A stretch of 64,000 nucleotides of DNA from NCBI RefSeq assembly GCF_000215705.1, contig NC_015677.1, forward strand, positions 3,980,001 through 4,044,000, given 5' to 3'. The DNA is from Ramlibacter tataouinensis TTB310. GTDB lineage: Bacteria > Pseudomonadota > Gammaproteobacteria > Burkholderiales > Burkholderiaceae_C. The notes under the pieces are model-generated. The model did not search any database. It was not told where the DNA came from and saw only the letters and a list, made by a program, of their open reading frames with translations. Positions 22,657-30,691 of the stretch are shown here, in pieces. The first letter of the stretch is position 1, and each line of letters starts with the position of its first letter. The translations under genes and the position numbers were made by a program.

Positions 22657-24024
22657 TCAGATGATCTCGAAGTAGCGGCGGCGCTCCCAGTCGGTCACGC
22701 CGTCCAGCCATTGGCGCCACTCCCAGTCGCGCGTGGCGGCGAAGTGCTCGACGAAGGTGTCACCCAGCCAGTCGCGCGCCACCTCGGAGCGCTCGAAGAT
22801 GCGGGTGGTCTCGATCAGCGTGCGCGGCGCGCGCGGCACGTTCTCGGCGCCCTGGTTGGTGCCGGTGATGGGCGGCGCCGTGAGCTTGAGCCCCTTCTCC
22901 ACGCCGTGCAGTCCGGCCGCGATCACCGCCGCCATGGCCAGGTAGGGGTTGACGTCGGCGCCCGGGCAGCGCGTCTCCAGCCGCGTGCTCTTGGGCCCGC
23001 CCGCGATGACGCGGAAGCTTGCCGTGCGGTTGTCCACGCCCCAGGTCGGCTTGACCGGCGCCCAGAAGCCGTCGACCAGGCGCTTGTAGCTGTTGATGGT
23101 GGGCCAGAACAGGGGCGCGAACTCCATCAGGCAGGCCACCTGGCCGGCCAGGTAGCTCTCGAACACCGGGCTCATCCCGCGCTGGCTGCCCTTGCCGTAG
23201 AAGACGTTGGCCTGGCCGTCCGACAGGCTCTGGTGGATGTGGCCCGAGCAGCCCGGGTAGTGCTCGCTCCACTTGGCCATGAAGCTGGGCATGATGCCGA
23301 AGCGCGCGCCTATCTCCTTGGCGCCGGTCTTGAACAGGATGGCGCGGTCGGCCTGCTCCAGCGCCTGCGAGAATCCCAGCGCCGCCTCGTACACGCCGGG
23401 GCCGGTCTCGGTGTGCAGCCCCTCGATCGGCACCTTGAAGGCCAGCATCTCGTCCATCAGCGCGTTGAAGTACTCGCGGTGCTGGTTCATCCGCAGCAGC
23501 GAGTAGCCGAACATGCCCGGGGTGATCGGCTCCGGCGCCACCCCCTGCTTGGCGGCCCAGCCCTGCGGCGTCTCGCGGAAATTGAACCACTCGTATTCCA
23601 TGCCGGTGAAGACCTGGAAGCCGAGCTTCTCGGCGCGCGCCAGCACGCGCTTGAGCGTCTGGCGCGGACAGACCGCGTAGGGGCTGCCGTCCGGGTTGAT
23701 GAACTCGCCCAGGAAGAAGTCGATGCCGCCGTCCCAGGGCACGTTGCGGTGCGTGCCCAGGTCCAGCCGCGCCAGCGCGTCGGGGAAGCCGTGCTGCCAG
23801 CCGGTGACCCGGGTGTTGTCGTAGGGGTTGTCGTTGCAGTCCCAGCCGAACACCACGTCGCAGAAGCCGAAGCCGCCGTCCGCCGCGCCCTCGAACTTGC
23901 TGGCCTGCAGGACCTTGCCGCGCAGCACGCCGTCGATGTCGCTGCACGCCACCTTGACCTTGGCCACGCCGCGCTGGCGGATGCCCGTCACGGCGGGGTG
24001 GATGGGATGTTCGCTGGCGTCCAT
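22657..24024 (-). CDS. Glutamine-synthetase-family gamma-glutamyl-amine ligase (PuuA-like)
   Basis: A 455-residue member of the glutamine synthetase fold, close to PuuA/IpuC-type enzymes that join glutamate to an amine with ATP. Visible are the N-terminal beta-grasp (KVACSDIDGVLRGK), EYEWFNFRE, the SGHIHQSL ATP site and NPYLAMAAVIAAGLHG near the end. It lacks the adenylylation-loop tyrosine context of GlnA as far as I can see. It is the first gene of the operon puuA-like, Fe-ADH, puuD-like, ALDH. The amine is not certain: putrescine, ethanolamine or another amino alcohol. Confidence 0.9.
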   Translation of the reverse strand: MDASEHPIHPAVTGIRQRGVAKVKVACSDIDGVLRGKVLQASKFEGAADGGFGFCDVVFGWDCNDNPYDNTRVTGWQHGFPDALARLDLGTHRNVPWDGGIDFFLGEFINPDGSPYAVCPRQTLKRVLARAEKLGFQVFTGMEYEWFNFRETPQGWAAKQGVAPEPITPGMFGYSLLRMNQHREYFNALMDEMLAFKVPIEGLHTETGPGVYEAALGFSQALEQADRAILFKTGAKEIGARFGIMPSFMAKWSEHYPGCSGHIHQSLSDGQANVFYGKGSQRGMSPVFESYLAGQVACLMEFAPLFWPTINSYKRLVDGFWAPVKPTWGVDNRTASFRVIAGGPKSTRLETRCPGADVNPYLAMAAVIAAGLHGVEKGLKLTAPPITGTNQGAENVPRAPRTLIETTRIFERSEVARDWLGDTFVEHFAATRDWEWRQWLDGVTDWERRRYFEII

Positions 24025-24137
24025 GGAAACGCTCCGGGCTGTCGTCGTGCGGACAGCCTACGCCAGATGGGCCGGCCCGTGGGGCCGGCGCTTGCAGGAC
24101 AAAGCCGCGTTCGCGTGCCGCCTGCTGCGCGCTGACC

Positions 24138-24377
24138 TCAGCCGGCGCGGTCGTCCCAGGTGCGGTTCTTCGAGGGCACGGGCGTCAGGTCCTCCTGGTG
24201 CGCCGCCTCGATGCTGCCGCCTGCCGGGTCGCGGTTCAGCCGGGCCAGCTGCGACTGCAGCATCCTGCGCTGCAGCGGCCGTCCCAGTTCCTTGGTGTAG
24301 TAGGCCACCTCGAACTCCTGTCGGGTGGCGGATGGGCGGCCCTTGGGCTCGCCCTTGTCCTTGCGCGAACTGTCCAT
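24138..24377 (-). CDS. Small hypothetical protein
   Basis: A 79-residue charged, soluble protein. It starts with SSRKDKGEPKGRPSA, has a short helical middle (EFEVAYYTKELGRPLQRRMLQSQLARL) and ends in a flexible tail. I do not recognise it. It sits alone between the gamma-glutamyl operon and PhoX and has no obvious ribosome site. The coding assignment rests on length and amino-acid balance. Confidence 0.45.
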   Translation of the reverse strand: MDSSRKDKGEPKGRPSATRQEFEVAYYTKELGRPLQRRMLQSQLARLNRDPAGGSIEAAHQEDLTPVPSKNRTWDDRAG

Positions 24378-24531
24378 CCCTCAACGGTAGCGAGCGGGCA
24401 CTCACGCCCTGTAGGACCCCGCCGATGGGACGCTACGGACAGGAAGCCGGTGCCATGCAGGGCGTTCGGCAACGCTATCGCATTGATAGCTGCGCACGCG
24501 CGGCATGGCGCGAGCGGGGCTCATCAGGAAC

Positions 24532-26433
24532 TCAGGTACCGATGAGCCCGCCGTCCAGGCGGCGGATCACCACCGTGGCCGACCGCGGCCGGCCGCCGGG
24601 ACGGTGGTCCGGCCAGGTGGAGCGCCCCGTGCCGCCGCGCTCGGACGGGTTTTCGCCGGGATGCTGGATATTGACGAACATCGTGCGGCCGTCCGGCGCC
24701 ATGGTGGCGCCGGTGACCTCGCAGCCGGGCGGACCCACCAGGAAGCGGCGGACCTCGCCGGTGCGCGGGTCGGCCGCCAGCATGGCGTTGTGGCCCAGCC
24801 GGGCGAATTCGCCGCGCCCCATGACGGCGGCGGACATGTCGGTCTGGATCCACAGCACGCCGCGCGCGTCGGCCCACAGCCCGTCCGGGCAGGCGAAGGC
24901 GTCGCCGCGCACGTTGCCGCGGGCCTCGGCCCGCGGGTTGGCCGGGTCGCCCGCCAGCACGAAATGGTTCCACCGGAAGCGCAGCCCGTCGAAGTCGCCT
25001 GCCTCCTGCCAGCGCAGGATGTGCCCCATGGCATTGCCGGCGCGCGGGTTGGCGGCGTCCGCCGGCGGCTGCCCCACGCTGCCGCGCGCGCTGTTGTTGG
25101 TCAGCGTGCAGTACACCCAGCCGTCCGCCGCGACCGCGATCCATTCGGGCCGGTCCATGCGCGTGGCGCCCAGCCGGTCGCTGGCCTGGCGGGTCTTGAC
25201 CAGCACCTCGCCTTGGTCGGCGAAGCCGTTGGCGGCGGTGAGCGGCCCCTGGCCATGCACCAGCGGCAGCCAGCGCCCGCTGCCGTCAGCGCCGAAGCGG
25301 GCGGCGTACAGCGTGCCGTGGTCCAGCAGGCCGGCGTTCCCGCGCCGGCCGCCGGGGCGGATGCGATCCCGCGAGACGAACTTGTAGAGGTACTCGAAGC
25401 GCGCGTCCTCGCCCGAGTAGACGACGGCGCGGCCGTCGCGCGTGACCGCCACCGTCGCGCCCTCGTGCGCGGCGCGGCCCAGGGCGGTGCGCTTGACCGG
25501 CGTGGAGGCGGGGTCGAACGGGTCGATCTCGACCACCCAGCCGAAGCGGTTCGGCTCGTTCGGGTGCCGGCGCGCGTCGAAGCGCTCGTCGTGCTCGTGC
25601 CAGCGGAACCAGCCGCCGGTGGGGCCGATGCCCCAGCGCGCCTCGTGCCCGCCGGGCCGGTCGGGCCCGCGGAAGTAGAAGGCGAAGTTCTCCTCGCAAG
25701 TCAGGTAGGTGCCCCAGGGCGTGCGGCCGCTGCCGCAGTTGTTCAGCGTGCCCAGCGGGCGCAGGCCGGCCGGGTCGGCCGCGGTGCGCAGCAGGGCATG
25801 GCCGGCGGCCGGCCCGCCGAAGGCCATGGGCGTGCGCGCCGTGATGCGCCGAGCCCAGCGCGAGGGCCGCACCACCTGCCAGCCGCCGTCCGGCTGCTGG
25901 CGGACCTCGATCACCGAGACGCCATGCGCGGCCTGCGACTTGCGGACCTTCTCGGCGTTCCAGGTGCGAAAGCCGTCCGGGTGCAGCAGGCCGTCGTCGG
26001 TGTACTCGTGGTTCATCGCGAGCAGGCCGCCTCGGCCGCCTTCCAGGGCAAAGAAGTGCATGCCGTCGTGGTGCATGCCCAGCTGGGCCTCCTGTTCGGC
26101 CGCGGTGTTGGAAGCGTCCGGCCGGAACGGCGGAAGCCGGCCGGGCAGGCCGACCGGCTCGCCCCAGGCGGCCAGGGCCTGGGCAACATAACCCTGCGGC
26201 ACGGTGACCCGGTCTTCGGTGCTCACCGCCACGCTTCGAAAGCCCAGCAAGGGGCCGGTGCCGGCCGGCGCCGGGCCGGCGGCCGGCTGCGGCGCGGCGC
26301 CGGCAGCCAGCGGCGCCAGCAGGCCGCCCAGGCCGCCCCGCAGCACCGTGCGCCGGGAAGGCAAAGAGACCTCGTGGATGCTGGGGTTGGAGGACCGGTT
26401 GCTGTCCTCCATCGAGTCGTGATCCTTGGCCAT
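24532..26433 (-). CDS. PhoX family protein (Tat-exported DUF839 phosphatase-like)
   Basis: A 633-residue exported protein. It starts MAKDHDSMEDSNRSSNPSI, the typical PhoX-family N-terminus, followed by a Tat signal SRRTVLRGGLGG. Later come LLAMNHEYTD, TCEENFAFYF, YSGEDARFEYLYKFVS and DGLWADARGVLWIQTD, all characteristic. PhoX enzymes are Ca/Fe-dependent periplasmic alkaline phosphatases, but many homologues have no proven activity. The frame stays open upstream across the P450 gene; that part is not coding. It is the third gene after hemerythrin and CYP152, 53 nt from the latter. Confidence 0.9.
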   Translation of the reverse strand: MAKDHDSMEDSNRSSNPSIHEVSLPSRRTVLRGGLGGLLAPLAAGAAPQPAAGPAPAGTGPLLGFRSVAVSTEDRVTVPQGYVAQALAAWGEPVGLPGRLPPFRPDASNTAAEQEAQLGMHHDGMHFFALEGGRGGLLAMNHEYTDDGLLHPDGFRTWNAEKVRKSQAAHGVSVIEVRQQPDGGWQVVRPSRWARRITARTPMAFGGPAAGHALLRTAADPAGLRPLGTLNNCGSGRTPWGTYLTCEENFAFYFRGPDRPGGHEARWGIGPTGGWFRWHEHDERFDARRHPNEPNRFGWVVEIDPFDPASTPVKRTALGRAAHEGATVAVTRDGRAVVYSGEDARFEYLYKFVSRDRIRPGGRRGNAGLLDHGTLYAARFGADGSGRWLPLVHGQGPLTAANGFADQGEVLVKTRQASDRLGATRMDRPEWIAVAADGWVYCTLTNNSARGSVGQPPADAANPRAGNAMGHILRWQEAGDFDGLRFRWNHFVLAGDPANPRAEARGNVRGDAFACPDGLWADARGVLWIQTDMSAAVMGRGEFARLGHNAMLAADPRTGEVRRFLVGPPGCEVTGATMAPDGRTMFVNIQHPGENPSERGGTGRSTWPDHRPGGRPRSATVVIRRLDGGLIGT

Positions 26434-26486
26434 GGCCGCCGATTGTGGGCGCGAACCGCCCGGCGGCCCAGCCGCCTGGCCGCGCG

Positions 26487-27764
26487 CTACACCGGCTGGA
26501 AGTCGGCGATCACGAAACGATCGCGCGGCAGCGCCGGCAGCCGGCGCATGTCGATGGCCAGGTTCTGCGGCGGCAGGCGGTAGCGCGAGCGCTGCACCAG
26601 CAGGCGCAGGGCCAGTTTCATCAGCGCCAGGGTCACCCCTTCGCCCGGGCAGCGGTGCTGGTCGTCGGCGCGGCCGCCGCCCTGCGGCACCAGCTCGAAC
26701 AGGCCGGGGATGCGGCCCATGAAGCGCTCGGGCCGGAACTCGCCCGGGTGCGGCCACAGCCGGCCGTCGTGGTTGGTGCCGTACAGGTCCAGCAGCACGC
26801 GCCGGCCCTGCGGGAAGTGGTAGCCCTCCCAGACGAAGTCGCGCCGCACGCGCGCGGCGATGGCGGGGAAGAACGGGTAGAAGCGCCGCACCTCCTGCAC
26901 GAAGGCGTCGGCGCCCAGGTCGCCACCGGCGGCCAGGGTGGGCGCCCAGCCGGGATGGTGGTGCAGCGCGTGCGCGGCGAACACCACGAACACCGACACC
27001 GCCACGGTGGGCCGCAGCACGTTGAGCAGCTCGACGGCGGCGATGCGCGCGGGCAGCGGCTCGCCGCGCTCGTCGGTCAGCTCGGCCGCCGCCTGCAGCA
27101 GGGTGCGCCCGGCCACGCGCCGGCGCCCGTCGCGGATCTCCTGGACCAGGCCGGCCAGCCAGGTTTCGGCCTGCCTGCGCGCCCGCCGCGCGCGCAGGTG
27201 CGCGCCCAGGCCCGACGCGGCGCTGTCGAACAGCGCGGCGAGCTGGCCGGTGCGCAGCTGCACCTCGTGCTCGGGCAGGGGCACGCCGGCCCAGGCGCAG
27301 ACCGAGCGCGTCAGCCATTCCTGCGCCGAGGTGTAGAGCACCAGCTGGGGCTGACTGCGCCAGTGCGAGGCCATGGTCAGCCAGGTGACCTCGGCCTGGC
27401 GCACCAGCGCGGCCACGCGCGCGGGCGCCGTGGCCTCCAGGAAGAAGGCCTTGCGCCGCAGGTGGGCCGACCCGTCCAGCGTCTGCACCGCGCCCTTGCC
27501 GAAAAGGGTGGCGCGCAGCGGCTCGGGCGCGGCGCCGGCGCGCACGAAGCGCTCCTTGTCGTAGAACAGCTGGGCCGCCGGCGCGCCGGTCAGGAACAGG
27601 GTGGGCGCCAGCAGCAGCCGGCCCTGCGCCACGTCGGTGTGGCGGGCGGCGCATTCCCGGCCGATGAAGCGGTAGGGATCGGCCGCGAACGCCAGCGTGT
27701 GGTCCGGGCCGGCCAGCACCGGGATGGGACGGGCGGGTTTGGGCGCCGTGAAGAAACGGTTCAT
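26487..27764 (-). CDS. CYP152-family cytochrome P450 (fatty-acid peroxygenase type)
   Basis: A 425-residue P450. The I-helix carries Arg251-Pro252 (LNVLRPTVAV) instead of the acid-alcohol pair of monooxygenases, which is the mark of CYP152 peroxygenases that use hydrogen peroxide and the substrate carboxylate. The K-helix ExxR is EVRR (291-294), followed by FYPFFP, and the heme ligand is Cys372 in QHRCPGEG. CYP152 enzymes hydroxylate fatty acids at alpha/beta or decarboxylate them to alkenes. No redox partner is nearby, consistent with peroxide use. It begins 22 nt after the hemerythrin stop. Confidence 0.92.
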   Translation of the reverse strand: MNRFFTAPKPARPIPVLAGPDHTLAFAADPYRFIGRECAARHTDVAQGRLLLAPTLFLTGAPAAQLFYDKERFVRAGAAPEPLRATLFGKGAVQTLDGSAHLRRKAFFLEATAPARVAALVRQAEVTWLTMASHWRSQPQLVLYTSAQEWLTRSVCAWAGVPLPEHEVQLRTGQLAALFDSAASGLGAHLRARRARRQAETWLAGLVQEIRDGRRRVAGRTLLQAAAELTDERGEPLPARIAAVELLNVLRPTVAVSVFVVFAAHALHHHPGWAPTLAAGGDLGADAFVQEVRRFYPFFPAIAARVRRDFVWEGYHFPQGRRVLLDLYGTNHDGRLWPHPGEFRPERFMGRIPGLFELVPQGGGRADDQHRCPGEGVTLALMKLALRLLVQRSRYRLPPQNLAIDMRRLPALPRDRFVIADFQPV

Positions 27765-27786
27765 CGCAAGCCTTCGCGTGCAGCCA

Positions 27787-28362
27787 TCACACGCGGCGTG
27801 CCAGCCGGTTGCCCAGCAGCAGGCCCCCGGCCACCACGCCGGCGACCAGCGCCATGGAGCTGGCCGGCATGGCGCGCGCCATGTCGGCAGCCAGCCGGCC
27901 GCTGCGCGGCGCCAGCAGCGCCAGGCGCCGCTGGGTCATCTTGCGGCCCAGCTCCCCCAGACGGTCCTGCAGCAGGCGCTCGGCCTCGGGCAGGATGGTG
28001 GTCTCCTCGTCGGCCACGTGGTGCATCACATCGCGCATCAGCTCCATCAGCGTGTCGTCGTAGCGCGCGTCGGTGGGCTGCATGGCGCGCAGCTGGGCGA
28101 TCAGGCGCTTCATCTCGTTGTGTTCGGGCACGGCCTTGCGCAGCGCCTCGTTGTCGGTGACGGCGCGCAGCGCGGGGTAGAAGATCTCCTCCTCCAGCTG
28201 GGCGTGGATCTCCAGCGCCAGGCAGATGGTGCCCGCCAGGCCCTGCTTGACGCGCGGCGCGCTGGTGGTCTTGTACTGGTGGAAGGTGGCCAGCACATGG
28301 GTGTGGTCCATGCGGATCATGTTGGTGGCATACGGCGACAGCCGGTCGAGGACGGTGGTCAT
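27787..28362 (-). CDS. Hemerythrin-domain protein with C-terminal membrane segment
   Basis: A 191-residue protein. The four-helix hemerythrin/HHE domain covers about 15-130 with iron-ligand histidines in DHTHVLATFHQY, EIHAQLEEEIFYPAL, EHNEMKRL and MHHVADEETTILP. The end has a hydrophobic helix (SSMALVAGVVAGGLLLG), so it may be membrane-anchored. The start at 28362 is chosen because AAGGAGACGCC precedes it. Such proteins bind O2, NO or peroxide at a di-iron site. It heads the operon with the peroxygenase and PhoX. Confidence 0.9.
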   Translation of the reverse strand: MTTVLDRLSPYATNMIRMDHTHVLATFHQYKTTSAPRVKQGLAGTICLALEIHAQLEEEIFYPALRAVTDNEALRKAVPEHNEMKRLIAQLRAMQPTDARYDDTLMELMRDVMHHVADEETTILPEAERLLQDRLGELGRKMTQRRLALLAPRSGRLAADMARAMPASSMALVAGVVAGGLLLGNRLARRV

Positions 28363-28522
28363 GGCGTCTCCTTGGGGATTGCAGCGGGGGATGCCACGTT
28401 CTAGCCGCGGCGCGGGCCCGGCCGTGTAGGCAAGGGGCTCGTTCACCTCCCGTTTTTGGCGAACACCCCGCTAAGATCACGCTCTGCTCAACCGTGGAGG
28501 AGCGGCCCTCCGGCCGGCGCCC

Positions 28523-29722
28523 GTGACCGTCACCGAAATCTTCCTGATCGCCATGGCGATCATCTTCACCCTGCCCTACCTGATCTGGCGGCTGGGACGC
28601 ACCGAGTACTTCGCGCCGCTGGTGGTGGTGCAGATCCTGGCCGGGCTGCTGCTGGGGCCGGGCATCCTGGGCAAGCTCTACCCCGACTACTACCAGTTCG
28701 TCTTCAGCGCGCCGGTGGTGCAATCCCTCAACGGCGTGGCCTGGTGGGGCGTGACGCTGTTCATCTTCATCGCCGGCGTCGAGCTGGACCTGCGCAAGGC
28801 CTGGCAGCACCGGCGCGAGAGCGGCATCACGGCGGCGCTGTGCCTGGGCACGCCGCTGGTGCTGGGCTGCGGCGCGGCGCTGGTGCTCCTGGGCATGGGC
28901 GGCTGGATGGGCGCGGCGGCCCGGCCCTGGCAGTTCGTGGCCGGCGTGGGCATGGGATGCGCGGTGACGGCGCTGCCCATCCTGATCCTGCTGATGGAGA
29001 AGATGGGCATCCTGCGCTTGGCCCTAGGCCAGCGCATCCTGCGCTATGCCAGCCTGGACGACATCGCCATCTGGGGCGTGCTGGCCCTCATCCTGATGGA
29101 CTGGCAACGAATGGGCAAGCAGGCCGCGTTCATCGCCGCCTTCGCCGCGCTGGCCTGGGGGCTGCGCGTGCTGATGCGGCGCCTGCCGGCCGCGGACCGC
29201 TGGTTCGTGGCCCTGATCTGGCTGATCCTGTGCTCGCTGGGCGCCGACTGGGCCGGCCTGCACTACATGGTGGGCGCCTTCCTGGCCGGCGCGGTGATGG
29301 ACAGCGAGTGGTTCGAGCAGGCGCAGATGGACCTGCTGCGGCATCACGTGCTGCTGGTGCTGATGCCGGTGTTCTTCCTGTCCACCGGCCTGCGCACCGA
29401 ATGGGACGTGGGCGGCACGGCCGTGTTCTTCGCTGCCGGCCTGCTGCTGGCGGCCTCGGTGGCGGGCAAGCTGCTGGCCGCGCAGCTGGCCGGCCGCGTG
29501 CTGGGCTGGGCGCCGGGCGAGGCCTCCATCATCGGCTGGCTGCTGCAGACCAAGGGGCTGATCGAGATCATCTTCGCCAACATCCTGCTGGACAAGAGGA
29601 TCATCACCGGCGACACCTTCACCGCGCTGCTGCTGATGGCGGTGGCCAGCACCATGCTCACGGTGCCGATGGTGGCGCCCAGGCTGGCGAGCACCCGGGA
29701 GCTGGTGGCCCGCGCCAGCTGA
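28523..29722 (+). CDS. Cation:proton antiporter (CPA2/Kef-type membrane domain)
   Basis: A 399-residue polytopic membrane protein with about 12 hydrophobic helices and a GTG start. It carries the GLLLGPGILG loop, FIAGVELDLR and MVGAFLAGAVM typical of the Na/H exchanger superfamily. It has no C-terminal TrkA-N domain, so it resembles the membrane part of KefB/KefC or a GerN/NapA type. The exchanged ion cannot be read from the sequence. TAAGAT at 28472 is a possible -10. Confidence 0.85.
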   Translation: MTVTEIFLIAMAIIFTLPYLIWRLGRTEYFAPLVVVQILAGLLLGPGILGKLYPDYYQFVFSAPVVQSLNGVAWWGVTLFIFIAGVELDLRKAWQHRRESGITAALCLGTPLVLGCGAALVLLGMGGWMGAAARPWQFVAGVGMGCAVTALPILILLMEKMGILRLALGQRILRYASLDDIAIWGVLALILMDWQRMGKQAAFIAAFAALAWGLRVLMRRLPAADRWFVALIWLILCSLGADWAGLHYMVGAFLAGAVMDSEWFEQAQMDLLRHHVLLVLMPVFFLSTGLRTEWDVGGTAVFFAAGLLLAASVAGKLLAAQLAGRVLGWAPGEASIIGWLLQTKGLIEIIFANILLDKRIITGDTFTALLLMAVASTMLTVPMVAPRLASTRELVARAS

Positions 29723-29836
29723 GCGAGGCGCCGCGCAGGGCGCCCAGACCACCCGCAGGCCCACGCTACATTGGCGACACACGCCGCCAGACAGGGCCGG
29801 TGGCGCAGCTGGATCGTCAACCAGGGAGGCAAGGCC

Positions 29837-30691
29837 ATGAGGAATCTGCAAGGGAGGGTCGCCGCGGTCACGGGAGCCGGCAGCGGCCTGGGCCGCGCGC
29901 TGGCCCACGAGCTGGCGCGCCGGGGTGCGCACCTGGCGCTCGGCGACGTCGACGATGCGGGGCTGCGCGAGACGGCCGCACAGCTGCGCGACTGCGGGGT
30001 GCGTGTCACTGCCGCCGCGGTGGACGTGGCGCAGCGCAAGGCGGTGTTCGCCTGGGCCGACGCCTGCGTGCGCGAGCATGGCCGCGTCAACCTGGTCTTC
30101 AACAACGCGGGCGTCGCCCTGTCCGCGCCCGCCGACGCGGTGCACCCGGTGGACTTCGAATGGATCATGGGCATCAACTTCTGGGGCGTGGTGCACGGCA
30201 CGCAGGCCTTCCTGCCGCACCTGCGCGCCAGCGGCGAAGGCCACGTGGTGAACATCTCCAGCCTGTTCGGCCTGATGGCCATGCCGACCCAGGCGGCCTA
30301 CAACGCCAGCAAGTTCGCGGTGCGCGGCTACACCGAGGCGCTGCGCATGGAGCTGGACATGGAAGGCGGCCGCGTCAGCGCCAGCTGCGTGCACCCGGGC
30401 GGGGTGGCCACCAACATCGCGCGGGCCCAGCGCATCGACGAGGAGCTGGTCCGCCGCACCGGCGTCGCCGCGCAGGCCCAGCGCGAGCGCGGCGACGCGC
30501 TGATCAGGGTCACGCCGCCCGACGCGGCCGCGCGGCAGATCCTGGATGGCGTGCAGCGCAACGCCCGCCGCATCCTGGTCGGGCCGGACGCGCGCCGGCT
30601 GGACCGGCTGGTGCGCCTGCTGGGGTCGGCCTACCAGCCGCTGGTGGTGCGGCAGGCGCGCAAGCTGCTGCGGGGGCGCCATGCCGGCTGA
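29837..30691 (+). CDS. Short-chain dehydrogenase/reductase
   Basis: A 284-residue classical SDR. Cofactor loop TGAGSGLGR (about 13-21), NNAG, catalytic Ser in NISSLFG, and the catalytic pair in YNASK are all intact. The start MRNLQGR is preceded by GGGAGGC. It overlaps the following Baeyer-Villiger monooxygenase by 11 nt, so the two are cotranscribed, fitting oxidation of an alcohol to a ketone followed by oxygen insertion. The substrate is unknown. Confidence 0.92.
   Translation: MRNLQGRVAAVTGAGSGLGRALAHELARRGAHLALGDVDDAGLRETAAQLRDCGVRVTAAAVDVAQRKAVFAWADACVREHGRVNLVFNNAGVALSAPADAVHPVDFEWIMGINFWGVVHGTQAFLPHLRASGEGHVVNISSLFGLMAMPTQAAYNASKFAVRGYTEALRMELDMEGGRVSASCVHPGGVATNIARAQRIDEELVRRTGVAAQAQRERGDALIRVTPPDAAARQILDGVQRNARRILVGPDARRLDRLVRLLGSAYQPLVVRQARKLLRGRHAG

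Noticed and set aside
26434..27654. Open extension upstream of PhoX across the P450 gene in another frame
   Set aside because: The PhoX N-terminus with its Tat signal is complete at 26433, and the P450 frame shows all heme-protein motifs.
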